Below, piece after piece: positions 25,323 to 34,544 of a stretch of DNA of 64,000 nucleotides. Source of the stretch: Natronorubrum sulfidifaciens JCM 14089 (GTDB taxonomy: Archaea; Halobacteriota; Halobacteria; Halobacteriales; Natrialbaceae). Location of the stretch: the NCBI RefSeq assembly GCF_000337735.1, contig NZ_AOHX01000043.1:48799-112798 (forward strand), read 5' to 3'. The position numbers and the translations under genes were made by a program. Each line of letters opens with the position of its first letter. Position 1 is the first letter of the stretch. The notes beneath the pieces were generated by a model. The model was not told the origin of the DNA, did no database searches, and saw only the letters and a program-made list of their open reading frames with translations.

Positions 25323-26753
25323 ATGAGTTCCGAACAAGATCACCTCAAAGAAACTGACACTGAAGCGCGGTTCGAGTTCAAGAAAGAAGAGCGCTCGGCC
25401 GTCAAATCGGACAAGGGCCTCACCGAAGAGGTCGTTCGACTAATCAGTGAAGACAAAGACGAGCCAGAGTGGATGCTCGAGCGCCGTCTGCGTGCGCTCA
25501 AGCAGTACCAGAACATGCCGATGCCGACGGACTGGCCCGGCCAGCCGGACCTGACCGAACTGGACATCGAAGAGATCGTCCCGTATATCCGCCCGGACGT
25601 CGACAAGCGCGAAGGCGTCGACGACTGGACGGAGCTGCCGGACGAGATCAAAGACACCTTCGACAAATTGGGCATTCCGGAAGCCGAGAAGAACGCCCTC
25701 TCGGGCGTCGGTGCCCAGTACGAGTCGGAGGTCGTCTACCAGAACATGCAAGAACAGTGGGAAGAGAAAGGCGTCATCTTCATGAACATGGACCGGGCGG
25801 TCCAGGAACACCCTGAGATCGTCAAGGAACACTTCATGACGACGTGTGTCCCCCCAAGCGACAACAAGTTCGCCGCACTCCACGGTGCCGTCTGGTCCGG
25901 CGGCTCGTTCGTCTACGTCCCCGAGGGCGTCACCGTCAACATGCCCGTCCAGGCGTACTTCCGGATGAACTCGGAAGGGATGGGCCAGTTCGAGCACACA
26001 CTCATCGTCGCCGAGGAAGGCTCCGAAGTCCACTACATCGAGGGTTGTTCCGCGCCGAAATACGGCACGCACAATCTGCACTCGGGTGGTGTCGAAGTCT
26101 TTGTCGGCGAGGACGCACACGTTCAGTACTCGACCGTCCAGAACTGGTCGAAGAACACGTTCAACCTCAACACCAAACGCGCCATCGTCGAAGCGAACGG
26201 CACGATGGAGTGGGTTTCGGGCTCGATGGGCTCGAAAGCGACCATGCTCTACCCATGTTCGATCCTCAAGGGCCGCGGCGCGACCGACACCCACATCACC
26301 ATCGCCTTCGCTGGCGAGGGCCAGGACATCGACACCGGCGCGAAGGTCTACCACAACGCGCCCGAGACGAGTTCGACCATCGAATCCAAGTCGATCTCGA
26401 AAGACGGCGGCCGCACCAACTACCGTGGCCTCGTCCACATCGCCGACGGTGCCGAGAACTCCTCGACCGCCGTCGAGTGTGACGCGCTGATGTTCGACAA
26501 CGAATCGACCTCGGACACCATGCCGTACATGGAGATCGAGGAGTCGAAAGTCGACGTCGCTCACGAGGCGACCGTCGGCAAGATCGGCGACGAGGACATC
26601 TTCTACCTCCAGTCGCGCGGACTGGACGACGACGACGCCAAGAAGATGATCGTCGCCGGCTTCATCGAGCCGATCACGGAGGAACTGCCGATCGAGTACG
26701 CGGTCGAACTGAATCGCTTGATCGAACTCGAGATGGAGGGAAGCCTCGGATAA
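25323..26753 (+). CDS. sufB: Fe-S cluster assembly scaffold SufB
   Basis: 476 residues, normal family length. Core scaffold on which clusters are built, bound to SufC and SufD. Typical features: YESEVVYQNMQEQWEEKGVIF at the start of the beta-helix domain (shown shortened), PPSDNKFAALHGAVWSGGSF, YIEGCSAPKYGTHNLHSG, MLYPCSILKGRGATD, and the C-terminal AKIGDEDIFYLQSRGL region that contacts SufD/SufC (here GKIGDEDIFYLQSRGL). Conserved Cys residues are kept in GCSAP and YPCSI. One base separates its stop from sufD, so co-translation is likely. Confidence 0.97.
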   Translation: MSSEQDHLKETDTEARFEFKKEERSAVKSDKGLTEEVVRLISEDKDEPEWMLERRLRALKQYQNMPMPTDWPGQPDLTELDIEEIVPYIRPDVDKREGVDDWTELPDEIKDTFDKLGIPEAEKNALSGVGAQYESEVVYQNMQEQWEEKGVIFMNMDRAVQEHPEIVKEHFMTTCVPPSDNKFAALHGAVWSGGSFVYVPEGVTVNMPVQAYFRMNSEGMGQFEHTLIVAEEGSEVHYIEGCSAPKYGTHNLHSGGVEVFVGEDAHVQYSTVQNWSKNTFNLNTKRAIVEANGTMEWVSGSMGSKATMLYPCSILKGRGATDTHITIAFAGEGQDIDTGAKVYHNAPETSSTIESKSISKDGGRTNYRGLVHIADGAENSSTAVECDALMFDNESTSDTMPYMEIEESKVDVAHEATVGKIGDEDIFYLQSRGLDDDDAKKMIVAGFIEPITEELPIEYAVELNRLIELEMEGSLG

Positions 26754-26754
26754 T

Positions 26755-27972
26755 ATGAGCACGACGCAGGTACACGCCAATCTGACCGACGAACAGGTAC
26801 GCGAAATCAGCGGGAACTTAGACGAGCCCGAGTGGCTCCTAGAGACCCGTCTCGAGGCACTCGAGGCGCTCGAGGAGCTCGACATGCCCGACGTCATCCG
26901 CACGCCGGGTCGAGACTGGACGAACCTCCACGAACTCGACTTCGAGTCGCTCGTGGACCCGCTAAACGCGGCCGAAAACAAGGATCAGGTCGGGCCCGAC
27001 GAAGTCGACGTCCTGCCGTGGGCCGAGGCCGTCGACGAGCACGAGGAACTCCTCAAAGAGCACTTCGGCTCGATTGTCGATCCTCAGGAGAACTACCTGA
27101 CGGCGCTGTCGACGGCGCTGTTTAGCACCGGGACGGTCGTCTACGTCCCCGAGGGCGTCGACGCCGAGGACGTCACCATCCGCACCGAGCAGAACTCCCG
27201 CTCGCTGTTCAACTACACGCTCGTCGTCACCGAGGAGTCGTCTTCGGTCACGATCCTCGAGCGCCAGTCCACCGGCGAGGAACAGGCCGAACAGTACTAC
27301 AGCGGTATCGTCGAAATCGCCGCCGGCGAGAACAGCTACGTCCAGTACGGCAGCCTCCAGAACCTCTCTGAGGACGCCTACAACTTCACCGTCAAGCGTG
27401 GTGTGACGGACACGTACGCGACGATCGACTGGATCGAGGGCAACCTCGGCACCCAGTTGACGAAGACCGAAGTCTCGACGGAGCTCAACGGCGACTCCTC
27501 GGAAACCCAGATCGTCGGTGCCTTCTACGGCCACAACGACCAGCACTTCGACCTCGATGTCAAGGTTTGGCACCGTGCCGAGCACACGACGGCCGACCTC
27601 GTCACCCGTGGCGTCACCGACGACGTCGCCCGCTCGGTCTACGAAGGTGTTCAGGACGTCGGCCGCGACGCCTGGGACACCAGCTCCTACCAGCGCGAGA
27701 ACACGCTGATGCTCTCCGACGAGAGTGAGGCCGACGCCTCACCGAAGCTGATCATCAACAACCACGACACCGAGGCCAGCCACTCCGCGACGGTTGGTCA
27801 GATCGATGCGGAGGACCTGTTGTACATGACCTCCCGTGGCGTCGATCCACGCTCCGCACGCAACATGCTCGTCGAGGGCTTCTTCGTGCCCGTCCTCGAG
27901 GAAGTCGACGTCGACGAACTGCGCGAGGACTTAGAAGACCTCGTCGCCGCGCGACTTCGCCAGCGAACCTAA
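26755..27972 (+). CDS. sufD: Fe-S cluster assembly protein SufD
   Basis: 405 residues. Paralogue of SufB that forms a heterodimer with it and binds SufC. The N-terminal segment EPEWLLETRLEALEALEEL parallels the start of SufB, then comes a parallel beta-helix (VVYVPEGVDAEDVTI, YVQYGSLQNLS, GNLGTQLTKTEVST) and the C-terminal helical domain ATVGQIDAEDLLYMTSRGVD with the His of NNHDTEASHSATVG near the SufB interface. End of the suf operon. About 50 nt after the stop is a T-rich run (GAGTTTTTTCGC) that could end transcription. Confidence 0.96.
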   Translation: MSTTQVHANLTDEQVREISGNLDEPEWLLETRLEALEALEELDMPDVIRTPGRDWTNLHELDFESLVDPLNAAENKDQVGPDEVDVLPWAEAVDEHEELLKEHFGSIVDPQENYLTALSTALFSTGTVVYVPEGVDAEDVTIRTEQNSRSLFNYTLVVTEESSSVTILERQSTGEEQAEQYYSGIVEIAAGENSYVQYGSLQNLSEDAYNFTVKRGVTDTYATIDWIEGNLGTQLTKTEVSTELNGDSSETQIVGAFYGHNDQHFDLDVKVWHRAEHTTADLVTRGVTDDVARSVYEGVQDVGRDAWDTSSYQRENTLMLSDESEADASPKLIINNHDTEASHSATVGQIDAEDLLYMTSRGVDPRSARNMLVEGFFVPVLEEVDVDELREDLEDLVAARLRQRT

Positions 27973-28152
27973 GCGGGTCTCCCCGGACACCCGTTCTCGA
28001 GCGAGGACACGCGTCCGAAGCGAGTTTTTTCGCACGCGCCACCGGATCGAACTGTCTCCGAACGCACGGCACTGCTCTCGAGAGCCATCGGTGTCCCGAC
28101 ATCCACGGTGTCTGACGACGACTTTTGTACGATGATCCGGTACCCTCTGACG

Positions 28153-29217
28153 ATGCGGGCCCTTTCCGTCGAACTCGAGGACGAACTCGTCGACGTACTC
28201 GAGGCCGAGCGAGAGCTGTTCGGCTTCGAGAGTCGCCAAGCGTACGTCCGCTGGATCATCGACCACCGCGGGTCGATCACTGCCGAACCCGAGCCCACGA
28301 CGACAGCACTCGAGGCTGCTCACGAGCGGCTCGCGACGCTCGAGCAGCGGCTGGCGGCAGTGACCGACCGAGAAGCGACACCAGCGCCAACACACGCCCG
28401 GTCGGCCGGAGATGACTGTTCGATCGTGGGTGACGACTCGACCGATTCGACCGGCTCGACCGGCGAGTCGCCACCGACCGCGGTAGACTCACACCACACT
28501 GATGACGGGTGGACGCGCCCGAAAAGCGATCCGTCGGTCGAGGTTCGAGGCTCACCCCGGACAACCGTTTCCCGTGAGTCGCCCGCCATCACGTCGACCG
28601 ACTCGCCTGACGGCCGGGAACGCGACCGCGCCGACTCGTCTGTCACCGACGCCATGCGTGCGTCGGATCAGGACCGATCACCGGCGTGTGGTCGTCGGTC
28701 GGAATCGGAACACGACGCGACGCCGGAGACGAACACACAACCACTCTCTCCGGAACGCGTCGTCCGTATTCCGGGCGACCCCATCTCGGAGGACGCCGAC
28801 GTACTCGAGACGGTGGAGTTCGACCGACTCGATGAACTCTCCCGGCGAGCGATCGCAACGACACGCAAGCGCCTGAACAGGGAGGTCCAGACCGGCCTCG
28901 AGTACACTTCATCGACGCGACTTGCGAGCGACGGGATCAGACCCGGCGAAGAACTCGCCGATCTCGAGGCGCTTTCGCTTCCGGGACGGTCGTCCGAGAC
29001 GCTCGAGCAACGTCGTCGTGCCGTCGGTCGCGCGCTCGCATACGTGCGAGACGAGGGACGCGCACGTCGTTCGGACTTCATCAAGGCGCTCTATACGGAA
29101 TGTCCGGCCGAATACGAGACCGCAGACGGCTGGTGGCGATGTATCAAGGCAGGGCTGAAGCAGGTCGACTGCGTCGACGGGGGCGAGGGGACCCGTGTCT
29201 GGCGGTATCGACGCTGA
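28153..29217 (+). CDS. Protein with ribbon-helix-helix-like N-terminus and winged-helix-like C-terminus
   Basis: 354 residues from the ATG at 28153; an upstream GTG at 28108 would add 15. Residues 1-45 (MRALSVELEDELVDVLEAER, then FGFESRQAYVRWIID) have the strand-helix-helix pattern of CopG/RHH proteins. A long low-complexity Ser/Thr/Asp/Arg linker (about 50-225) separates this from a compact C-terminal domain (LSRRAIATTRKRLNREVQ; RRAVGRALAYVRDEGRARRS; WWRCIKAGLKQVD; GTRVWRYR) with a winged-helix look. Probably binds DNA at both ends. Target unknown; it sits between suf and iron genes. A TTTTGTAC TATA-like box about 28 nt before 28153 supports that start. Confidence 0.6.
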   Translation: MRALSVELEDELVDVLEAERELFGFESRQAYVRWIIDHRGSITAEPEPTTTALEAAHERLATLEQRLAAVTDREATPAPTHARSAGDDCSIVGDDSTDSTGSTGESPPTAVDSHHTDDGWTRPKSDPSVEVRGSPRTTVSRESPAITSTDSPDGRERDRADSSVTDAMRASDQDRSPACGRRSESEHDATPETNTQPLSPERVVRIPGDPISEDADVLETVEFDRLDELSRRAIATTRKRLNREVQTGLEYTSSTRLASDGIRPGEELADLEALSLPGRSSETLEQRRRAVGRALAYVRDEGRARRSDFIKALYTECPAEYETADGWWRCIKAGLKQVDCVDGGEGTRVWRYRR

Positions 29218-29289
29218 ACCTCGTGCCGGTGGCCGAACCGAACGTATCGAGTAGGGACGGTTAAGTATCAGGGGCCCGGACACCGTCGT

Positions 29290-29784
29290 ATGAGTTTGGG
29301 ACAGCGTGTCTCGAGCGACAACCAGCTGACCCGACTCCTTCAGATCGGGGTTGTGTTGGAAGAGCTCGTCGAGTCACGTGCCGCCCACCACCTCGAGTCG
29401 CTGCCACCGACCGAACGGACTGCAGTCGACGAGGCGGTGCGCGAGTTGCTTGCCGAAGCTGCCACGGAGTCGGCCGACCACCGAGAACGACTCGAGGCCC
29501 TGATCGAGGATCTCGAGGCCGAGACGGTCCCGTACGAAGAGATCAACGCGTTGGTCGACGCACAGTACGGGCCGCCGGAGGATACCGACGGCGTCCTCTA
29601 CGATCAGCTGGCAAACGAGGAGACCGCATACAAGTTCTACGACGATCTGATCGAGGCGATCGAAGCCTCCGACGCCGAGTTCGCGATCGACCGCGACCGA
29701 CTGCTCGAGACGCTGACCGAGATTCGCGAAGACGAACGCGAAGGCGTCGAAGACGTGACCGAGATCATGGAGCAACGAGCATGA
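29290..29784 (+). CDS. Ferritin-like four-helix protein
   Basis: 164 residues, almost entirely helical, in four helices: LTRLLQIGVVLEELVESRAA; TAVDEAVRELLAEAATESAD with following HRERLEALI; LANEETAYKFYDDLIEAI; and RLLETLTEIREDEREGVEDV. Glu/His residues repeat at carboxylate-bridge positions (VLEELVESRAAHH, ESADHRE, NEETAY, EDEREG), as in rubrerythrin-like or ferritin-like proteins. A metal-storage or oxidoreductase role is inferred from fold and from its place directly before a DtxR-type regulator and after the suf operon. A TATA-like GGTTAAGTAT lies about 31 nt before the ATG. Confidence 0.68.
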   Translation: MSLGQRVSSDNQLTRLLQIGVVLEELVESRAAHHLESLPPTERTAVDEAVRELLAEAATESADHRERLEALIEDLEAETVPYEEINALVDAQYGPPEDTDGVLYDQLANEETAYKFYDDLIEAIEASDAEFAIDRDRLLETLTEIREDEREGVEDVTEIMEQRA

Positions 29785-29902
29785 TCGGACACGCGGCCGC
29801 TGTTCCCACCACACCGTGTCGAATCGGATACTGTATGGACGCCCGGGGGCTGTTACGCCGGCGAGAAACCACTGCAACAGACGGTCACGACCGAGGGATG
29901 CA

Positions 29903-30337
29903 ATGAATACCGCAGATCAGTATCTCAAAGCGATCTATCTCGCACAACGAATCGAAGAGGGGCCTGCATCGACCGGCACGCTCGCTGACTTACTCGAGGT
30001 CAGTCCAGCAAGTGTCAACGAGATGGTCGGGAAACTCGAGGACCGAGGGTTCGTCGACCACGAGAAGTACAAGGGGGCAAGCCTCACCGACGAGGGACTC
30101 GAACGTGCACACAACGCCCTCCAAACCTACTGCATCATCGAACGGTTCCTCGCGAACGTCCTCGAGGTCGATGAGTTCCGTGATGAGGCACGTGCCTTAG
30201 AGAGCGTCATCGACGACACCGTCGCCGAGCGCCTCGACACCATTATCGACCGACCCAGTGACTGTCCGGACTGTTTCGATCCCGAACGGGATTACTGTGA
30301 GCGACTCGAGGTCGGGCCTGACGGCTGTGCGGACTGA
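29903..30337 (+). CDS. DtxR/SirR-type metal-dependent transcriptional regulator
   Basis: 144 residues. The N-terminal winged helix (NTADQYLKAIYLAQRIEEG; TGTLADLLEVSPASVNEMVG; RGFVDHEKYKGASLTDEG) and the dimerisation helix region (AHNALQTYCIIERFLANVL) are diagnostic of DtxR family repressors that sense Fe2+ or Mn2+. The C-terminal PSDCPDCFDPERDYCERLEV is Cys-rich and probably helps bind metal. There is no SH3 domain, as in the short archaeal SirR/Idr group. The ATG at 29903 is used because it starts the conserved MNTADQYLKAIY. Likely controls iron genes including neighbours. Confidence 0.9.
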   Translation: MNTADQYLKAIYLAQRIEEGPASTGTLADLLEVSPASVNEMVGKLEDRGFVDHEKYKGASLTDEGLERAHNALQTYCIIERFLANVLEVDEFRDEARALESVIDDTVAERLDTIIDRPSDCPDCFDPERDYCERLEVGPDGCAD

Positions 30338-30353
30338 GCCGCGGCGCTCTGTG

Positions 30354-32174
30354 CTATGACTTCGCGTGTGATTCTGTCTCGCCGAAACGCAGATATCTGT
30401 ACCCGACGAGCGCTGCGACCGCGAGTGCAGCGACGATGGTGGCACTGATTCCGAACGGCAGCGTCCACTGGCTTCGGCCGCCGGCCCAGTCGTCGTCGAA
30501 GACGGCTGCGTAGTAGGCCGCGATCTCAGTCCCGTGGACCGCAAGGAGCACCTCACGGTTGTTCTCGAACGCATTGTCGTTCCAGTTGGCGCTGCCGACG
30601 ACGGCAACCTCTCGGTCGATCACCACACCCTTGGCATGGATCTTTTCGAACCGGTCGGTCTCCTCGACGAGTCTGGCCTCGAGCGGGAGCGATTCGTCGG
30701 CAGCCAACTGCTGTAGCTCCTGTGCAAGCGCCTCGTTCTCGGCTTCGTGATACCACGTCGAATCGAGCAGGAGCCTGACGTCGACGCCACGGCGGGCGGC
30801 GTCGATCGTCGCCTCGAGGACGGCCACATCGTCGGCGACACTGGCCTGTTTGACGAGGATTTCGTCGTCTGCCTCGGCCAAAAGCTCCACCAGTCGTCGC
30901 TCGGCGTTGTCCGGGGCTACAAGCAGTTCGGCGTCGTCGATGGGGACCGTCGTCGGTTCGTACTCGCTGGGTTGGGTGTGTGTCGCCGCCCCGACGCCGT
31001 CATCGTCGACGAACGTGGTCGTGTCTCGGTGGGTCGAACTCGACTCGGTGTCCCACCCCTCGTAATCGGCCCGAAACACCGTTGCGAGATCGGCCGCGAG
31101 GCGCTCGCTCTCGAGGCGAACACCCCAGCCACGGCTCGAGGCCCCACCGATACCTGACGGCTTCCAGTTCTCGCTCGTAACGAGGACCGTGTCGTCGGCG
31201 ACGGCGTACTTCGGATGGTGATACCGATATCGGGCCCCCTCACCACCGATGACACGCACGTCGACGCCGCCAGCCTCGAGTGTCTCGAGAACCGGCTCGG
31301 TCGCCTGTGGCGTGCCACCGACGGGGCCGGACTCGAGCAGGACCGCGACGTCGACGCCGCGGTCGGCGGCCGCGACGAGTTCGTCCGCGATCTCACTCGA
31401 GGTGAACGTATAGCCCGCAAGCAACAGTCGATCGTCGGCTTTCTCAAGCGTCTCACGTGGGAGGTCGGGGGCGTCGGGCAGGACGAACGCCGTCGCCTCG
31501 TCGATATCGTGACTCGAGACAGGGAGACAGGTCGCGTCTCGAGGGTGCCAGCTCCCGTCGGCTGGGTCGGTCGGCTGTGAACCGGCAGCGACCGCGCCGC
31601 CGTCGGTTCGGTACCATCGTTCGGCTGTCGGCGCGCGGTCGTAGGAAACCGTATCGATGACGGTCGTTCCGTTTCGCATCTCGAGTGTGTCGCCGTCGAC
31701 GGCGAGGCGGAGCGTGCCGTCGAACTCGAGCACAGGGTGGTCAGTCAGCCCATCGGTCGCGTCCGGATCGCTGCTCAGCGCGACGGGGCCGGAGACGGTG
31801 CGGTTGGGAAGGGCAGCGGTCGTGTGTCCATCGGTGATCGTCCAGTTCTCGAGTGACGTCGCTTCCGGCGTCTCGAGGACGAGATACTCGCCGACGTTAC
31901 CATAGGTGGTTGGATTGGGATAGAGTTCGACGATTCGGGGACCGGTGTCGGTTGTATTCCCTGCTGTCGCCGTCGCGTTCGTCGTGCTCGTCGCCCCAGT
32001 CACACCGGGGGGACAAGGTGGGCCGTTTTCCGAATCGTGTTGTGGGTCGATCGACGGGGGCGCGTTCGTCGTGGCGTCGGCTGTCGTGAACCCGAACCCT
32101 GCCGTCACAGTCGCGACGAACCCGACGGTACCGACCACGACGAGCACGACGTACGCGAGCCGTCGGCGCTCCAT
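30354..32174 (-). CDS. Secreted or membrane-anchored phospholipase D-like protein with lamin-tail-like domain
   Basis: 606 residues. N-terminal membrane helix (LAYVVLVVVGTVGFVATVTA), then a Thr/Asn-rich linker. Residues about 80-190 resemble the lamin-tail domain (RIVELYPNPTTYGNVGEYLVLE, shown over its first 19 residues as RIVELYPNPTTYGNVGEYL). Two PLD HKD motifs follow: HHPKYAVADDTVLVTSENW and IHAKGVVIDREVAVVGSANW with NDNAFENNRE. A C-terminal helix (FGISATIVAALAVAALVGY) anchors it. Both catalytic His/Lys/Asp sets are intact. It may cleave phosphodiesters (nuclease or lipase) outside the cell; the substrate is unknown. Confidence 0.85.
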   Translation of the reverse strand: MERRRLAYVVLVVVGTVGFVATVTAGFGFTTADATTNAPPSIDPQHDSENGPPCPPGVTGATSTTNATATAGNTTDTGPRIVELYPNPTTYGNVGEYLVLETPEATSLENWTITDGHTTAALPNRTVSGPVALSSDPDATDGLTDHPVLEFDGTLRLAVDGDTLEMRNGTTVIDTVSYDRAPTAERWYRTDGGAVAAGSQPTDPADGSWHPRDATCLPVSSHDIDEATAFVLPDAPDLPRETLEKADDRLLLAGYTFTSSEIADELVAAADRGVDVAVLLESGPVGGTPQATEPVLETLEAGGVDVRVIGGEGARYRYHHPKYAVADDTVLVTSENWKPSGIGGASSRGWGVRLESERLAADLATVFRADYEGWDTESSSTHRDTTTFVDDDGVGAATHTQPSEYEPTTVPIDDAELLVAPDNAERRLVELLAEADDEILVKQASVADDVAVLEATIDAARRGVDVRLLLDSTWYHEAENEALAQELQQLAADESLPLEARLVEETDRFEKIHAKGVVIDREVAVVGSANWNDNAFENNREVLLAVHGTEIAAYYAAVFDDDWAGGRSQWTLPFGISATIVAALAVAALVGYRYLRFGETESHAKS

Positions 32175-32279
32175 CGGGCCGTCTGGCCGCCCCTTCTACT
32201 ATAAACCCTCGGCTCCAGCGCCGGATGAGAGACGGCGTCCGTCAGACGGACACGTGAAAAATCGAGTCGACGCCGACCG

Positions 32280-33623
32280 TTAGGCTGCCGGCTCGAGGGA
32301 GACCTTCTCGGCTTCGACCTGCACGAGATACGCGCGGTCGTCACCGTAGTCGGCGACGACCTCGAGGGCGTCGGCCGTGCCGATCTGGTTGAGCGCCCAG
32401 GCGGCGCTGGCGCGGACGCGGTCTTCGTCGTCGTCGGCCAGCACCTCTGCGAGCGGTTCGATGGCGCGCGTGTCACCGATCAGACCGAGTGCACGGGCGG
32501 CCCAGCTTCGGACGTCCGGATTCTCCTCGACCAGTTGGTTGGCGATCGGCTGGACGGCCTGCTCGGCCCCGACTTCGCCGAGCGCGCGGAACGCTGGCTG
32601 TTGGAGCGTTGGGTTCGAATCGACGTAATCGAGCAGCGTCTCGACGACGTCGTCGCTGTCGACGCCGATCTTCCCGAGGATGCTCATCGCGGCCGTATCT
32701 CGACGGTTGGCCTTCTGGAGCATCGGCTCGATCGCTTCTTCGGGACCCATTCGCTCGAGCGCCTCGAGACAGTGTTCCTCCATGAAGTCCGAATCGAACG
32801 TCTCGAGGGCGAGCAGGATCATCTCGACGTTACCACGTTTCTCGTGGACTTTGAGGGCGTGCCACTCCGGCGGGAAGTCCTTGACGTGGTCGAGCACGTC
32901 GTAAAAGCCCTCCCGGCGCATCTGTTCGCGAACCTTGAGATCGGTCCACTCAGTGGCGTCGTCGATATCGGACTGAAAGTCGTCACAGCACTCGAGCAGG
33001 CCGGCAATCGTCTCGGCGTCGTCGTCAGCATCGAGCGCGGCGGCCTCGACGGCGTCGACCGCGTCCTCGAGCGTCGCCTCGAGTTGGGCGGGTACGTCCT
33101 CACCCTCGGCGGTGCGTGTTACGTCGCTGCCGAGCAGATCGGTGAACGTCTCGAGGAAGTCGTCGACAGCCACGAGCAGTTCCTCGTCGCCTTCCTCGGT
33201 CCAGCGGGTGCCGGTGATCGTGCCGCTGGCGCTTTCGATTTCGCTGACGACGTCCTCGCCGTAAGGGCCGCGCTGGTCCTCGAGGTCGGACTCGAGGTCC
33301 GAAACGTCGCTGTCGATGTCGTCGTAGCGCTCCTGCAGTTGTTCTTCGGGCGCTGGCTCCTCGTCTTCGTCGTCTTCGTCCTCGTCGTCGGTTTCGGGTG
33401 GCTCCGGGATCTCGACCTCGCCGAACGCGTCGCGAAACGCCTCGAGGTCGGCTTCGACGACGTCCAGATCGTCCTCGGTGTCGGCGGCCTCGAGGTCGGC
33501 CTCGAGGGCTTCGACGTCCGATTCGAAGGACTCGAGGTCGTCGCGGATGGCCTCGAGGTCGACTGGCTCCTGTTCTTCTTCGGCGTCCGCTCCGTTGTCA
33601 TCGGCTGACTCGTCGTCGCTCAT
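32280..33623 (-). CDS. HEAT-repeat protein with acidic coiled-coil N-terminus
   Basis: 447 residues from the ATG at 33623. Residues 1-180 are very acidic and coiled-coil-like (DLEAIRDDLESFESDVEALE; EDEDDEDEEPAPEEQLQERY). The C-terminal half holds HEAT/PBS-lyase-type repeats: FMEEHCLEALERMGPEEAIE, NPTLQQPAFRALGEVGAEQA, NPDVRSWAARALGLIGDTRA and DRVRASAAWALNQIGTADAL. Such repeats are protein-binding scaffolds; no enzyme motif. Partner unknown. It lies 105 bp from the PLD-like gene and 72 bp from pssA on the same strand, possibly co-transcribed. Confidence 0.88.
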   Translation of the reverse strand: MSDDESADDNGADAEEEQEPVDLEAIRDDLESFESDVEALEADLEAADTEDDLDVVEADLEAFRDAFGEVEIPEPPETDDEDEDDEDEEPAPEEQLQERYDDIDSDVSDLESDLEDQRGPYGEDVVSEIESASGTITGTRWTEEGDEELLVAVDDFLETFTDLLGSDVTRTAEGEDVPAQLEATLEDAVDAVEAAALDADDDAETIAGLLECCDDFQSDIDDATEWTDLKVREQMRREGFYDVLDHVKDFPPEWHALKVHEKRGNVEMILLALETFDSDFMEEHCLEALERMGPEEAIEPMLQKANRRDTAAMSILGKIGVDSDDVVETLLDYVDSNPTLQQPAFRALGEVGAEQAVQPIANQLVEENPDVRSWAARALGLIGDTRAIEPLAEVLADDDEDRVRASAAWALNQIGTADALEVVADYGDDRAYLVQVEAEKVSLEPAA

Positions 33624-33695
33624 GGCATCACCCGGGTGCTGAAACGACGTCGACGCGTAGCGGTGTGCATACACTACGGTCGTGTCAGGACCGTC

Positions 33696-34421
33696 CTAAG
33701 CGTTTCCATGCAGTTCGGACGCTGTCGACTGTGTATCCTCCCGCCAGTAGAGCCACGGGCTGAGTGTCATGTAGGCGATCCCGAGCGTCAACAGGGCGTA
33801 CGGGAACGTTCGGCCGGCAAACGAGGGGATCAGAATCGCGAGCGCGTGGACGATGCCCATGATCGCGGCGTCGCGGGCGAGCAAGTCGGGATACCGAATG
33901 CGCGAGACCATCAGATAACAGAACGCGCCCGTGACCGCGAGGACGAGCCACGGCTGGGTCTCGCCCGCGAGGATCGCCGCCCCGAGGATCGTCGCCGCGA
34001 GCGTCGTCTGGACCCCCTCCGTGCAGCTGCCGCTGACATCGTACGCCGTGTACATCCCGAGTCGGGTGACAGCCATGGCGACGAACAGTGCACAGATCGC
34101 GGTGACGAACAACAGCTCGGCCGTTACGACGCCGAATCCGATGTCGAACCCATCGGTAATGACGACGAAAGCGAGGACAGCGGGGGCAACGGCGAAGGAC
34201 GCGACGTCAGCCAGCGAGTCGAGATAGGGGCCAGCGTCGGTGCCGCCGTACCGGCGGGCGAGAATCCCGTCCAGTCCGTCTGCGATCGCTGCGAGCAAAA
34301 TAAGGCGAGCAGCGAGGTCGATATCGACAAAGGCGATGACGACGGCGACGAATCCCAGCGCTGCGTTGGCGACCGTCACCGCATCGGCGACACCGAGTCG
34401 CCCGACGAACCGGGGGAGCAT
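33696..34421 (-). CDS. pssA: CDP-alcohol phosphatidyltransferase; archaetidylserine synthase type
   Basis: 241 residues, about seven membrane helices. The CDP-alcohol phosphotransferase signature is complete: DGLDGILARR, then GGTDAGPYLDSLAD, giving D-x2-D-G-x2-A-R-x8-G-x3-D-x3-D with both metal Asp pairs. It should join L-serine to CDP-archaeol to make archaetidylserine, the precursor of archaetidylethanolamine. In Haloferax volcanii the homologue is needed for archaeosortase ArtA to lipid-anchor surface proteins; that link is from the literature, not visible here. Divergent from the halocyanin gene. Confidence 0.9.
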   Translation of the reverse strand: MLPRFVGRLGVADAVTVANAALGFVAVVIAFVDIDLAARLILLAAIADGLDGILARRYGGTDAGPYLDSLADVASFAVAPAVLAFVVITDGFDIGFGVVTAELLFVTAICALFVAMAVTRLGMYTAYDVSGSCTEGVQTTLAATILGAAILAGETQPWLVLAVTGAFCYLMVSRIRYPDLLARDAAIMGIVHALAILIPSFAGRTFPYALLTLGIAYMTLSPWLYWREDTQSTASELHGNA

Positions 34422-34544
34422 ACTCGCGGATTCGACGGGGAGCTACCTTACGTGTTTTCGTTTTCGAACGCCCCTGCTCGAGTCGATCCGGCGTTCGACG
34501 ATCGAACCGGGGCCGTTATGTCGCGACTCTCCTAACGCGTTCGT

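Noticed and set aside
32535-33608. Plus-strand 357-codon frame opposite the HEAT-repeat gene
   Set aside because: The Leu/Val/Glu-rich translation mirrors the acidic repeats; the minus-strand frame has clear HEAT repeats.
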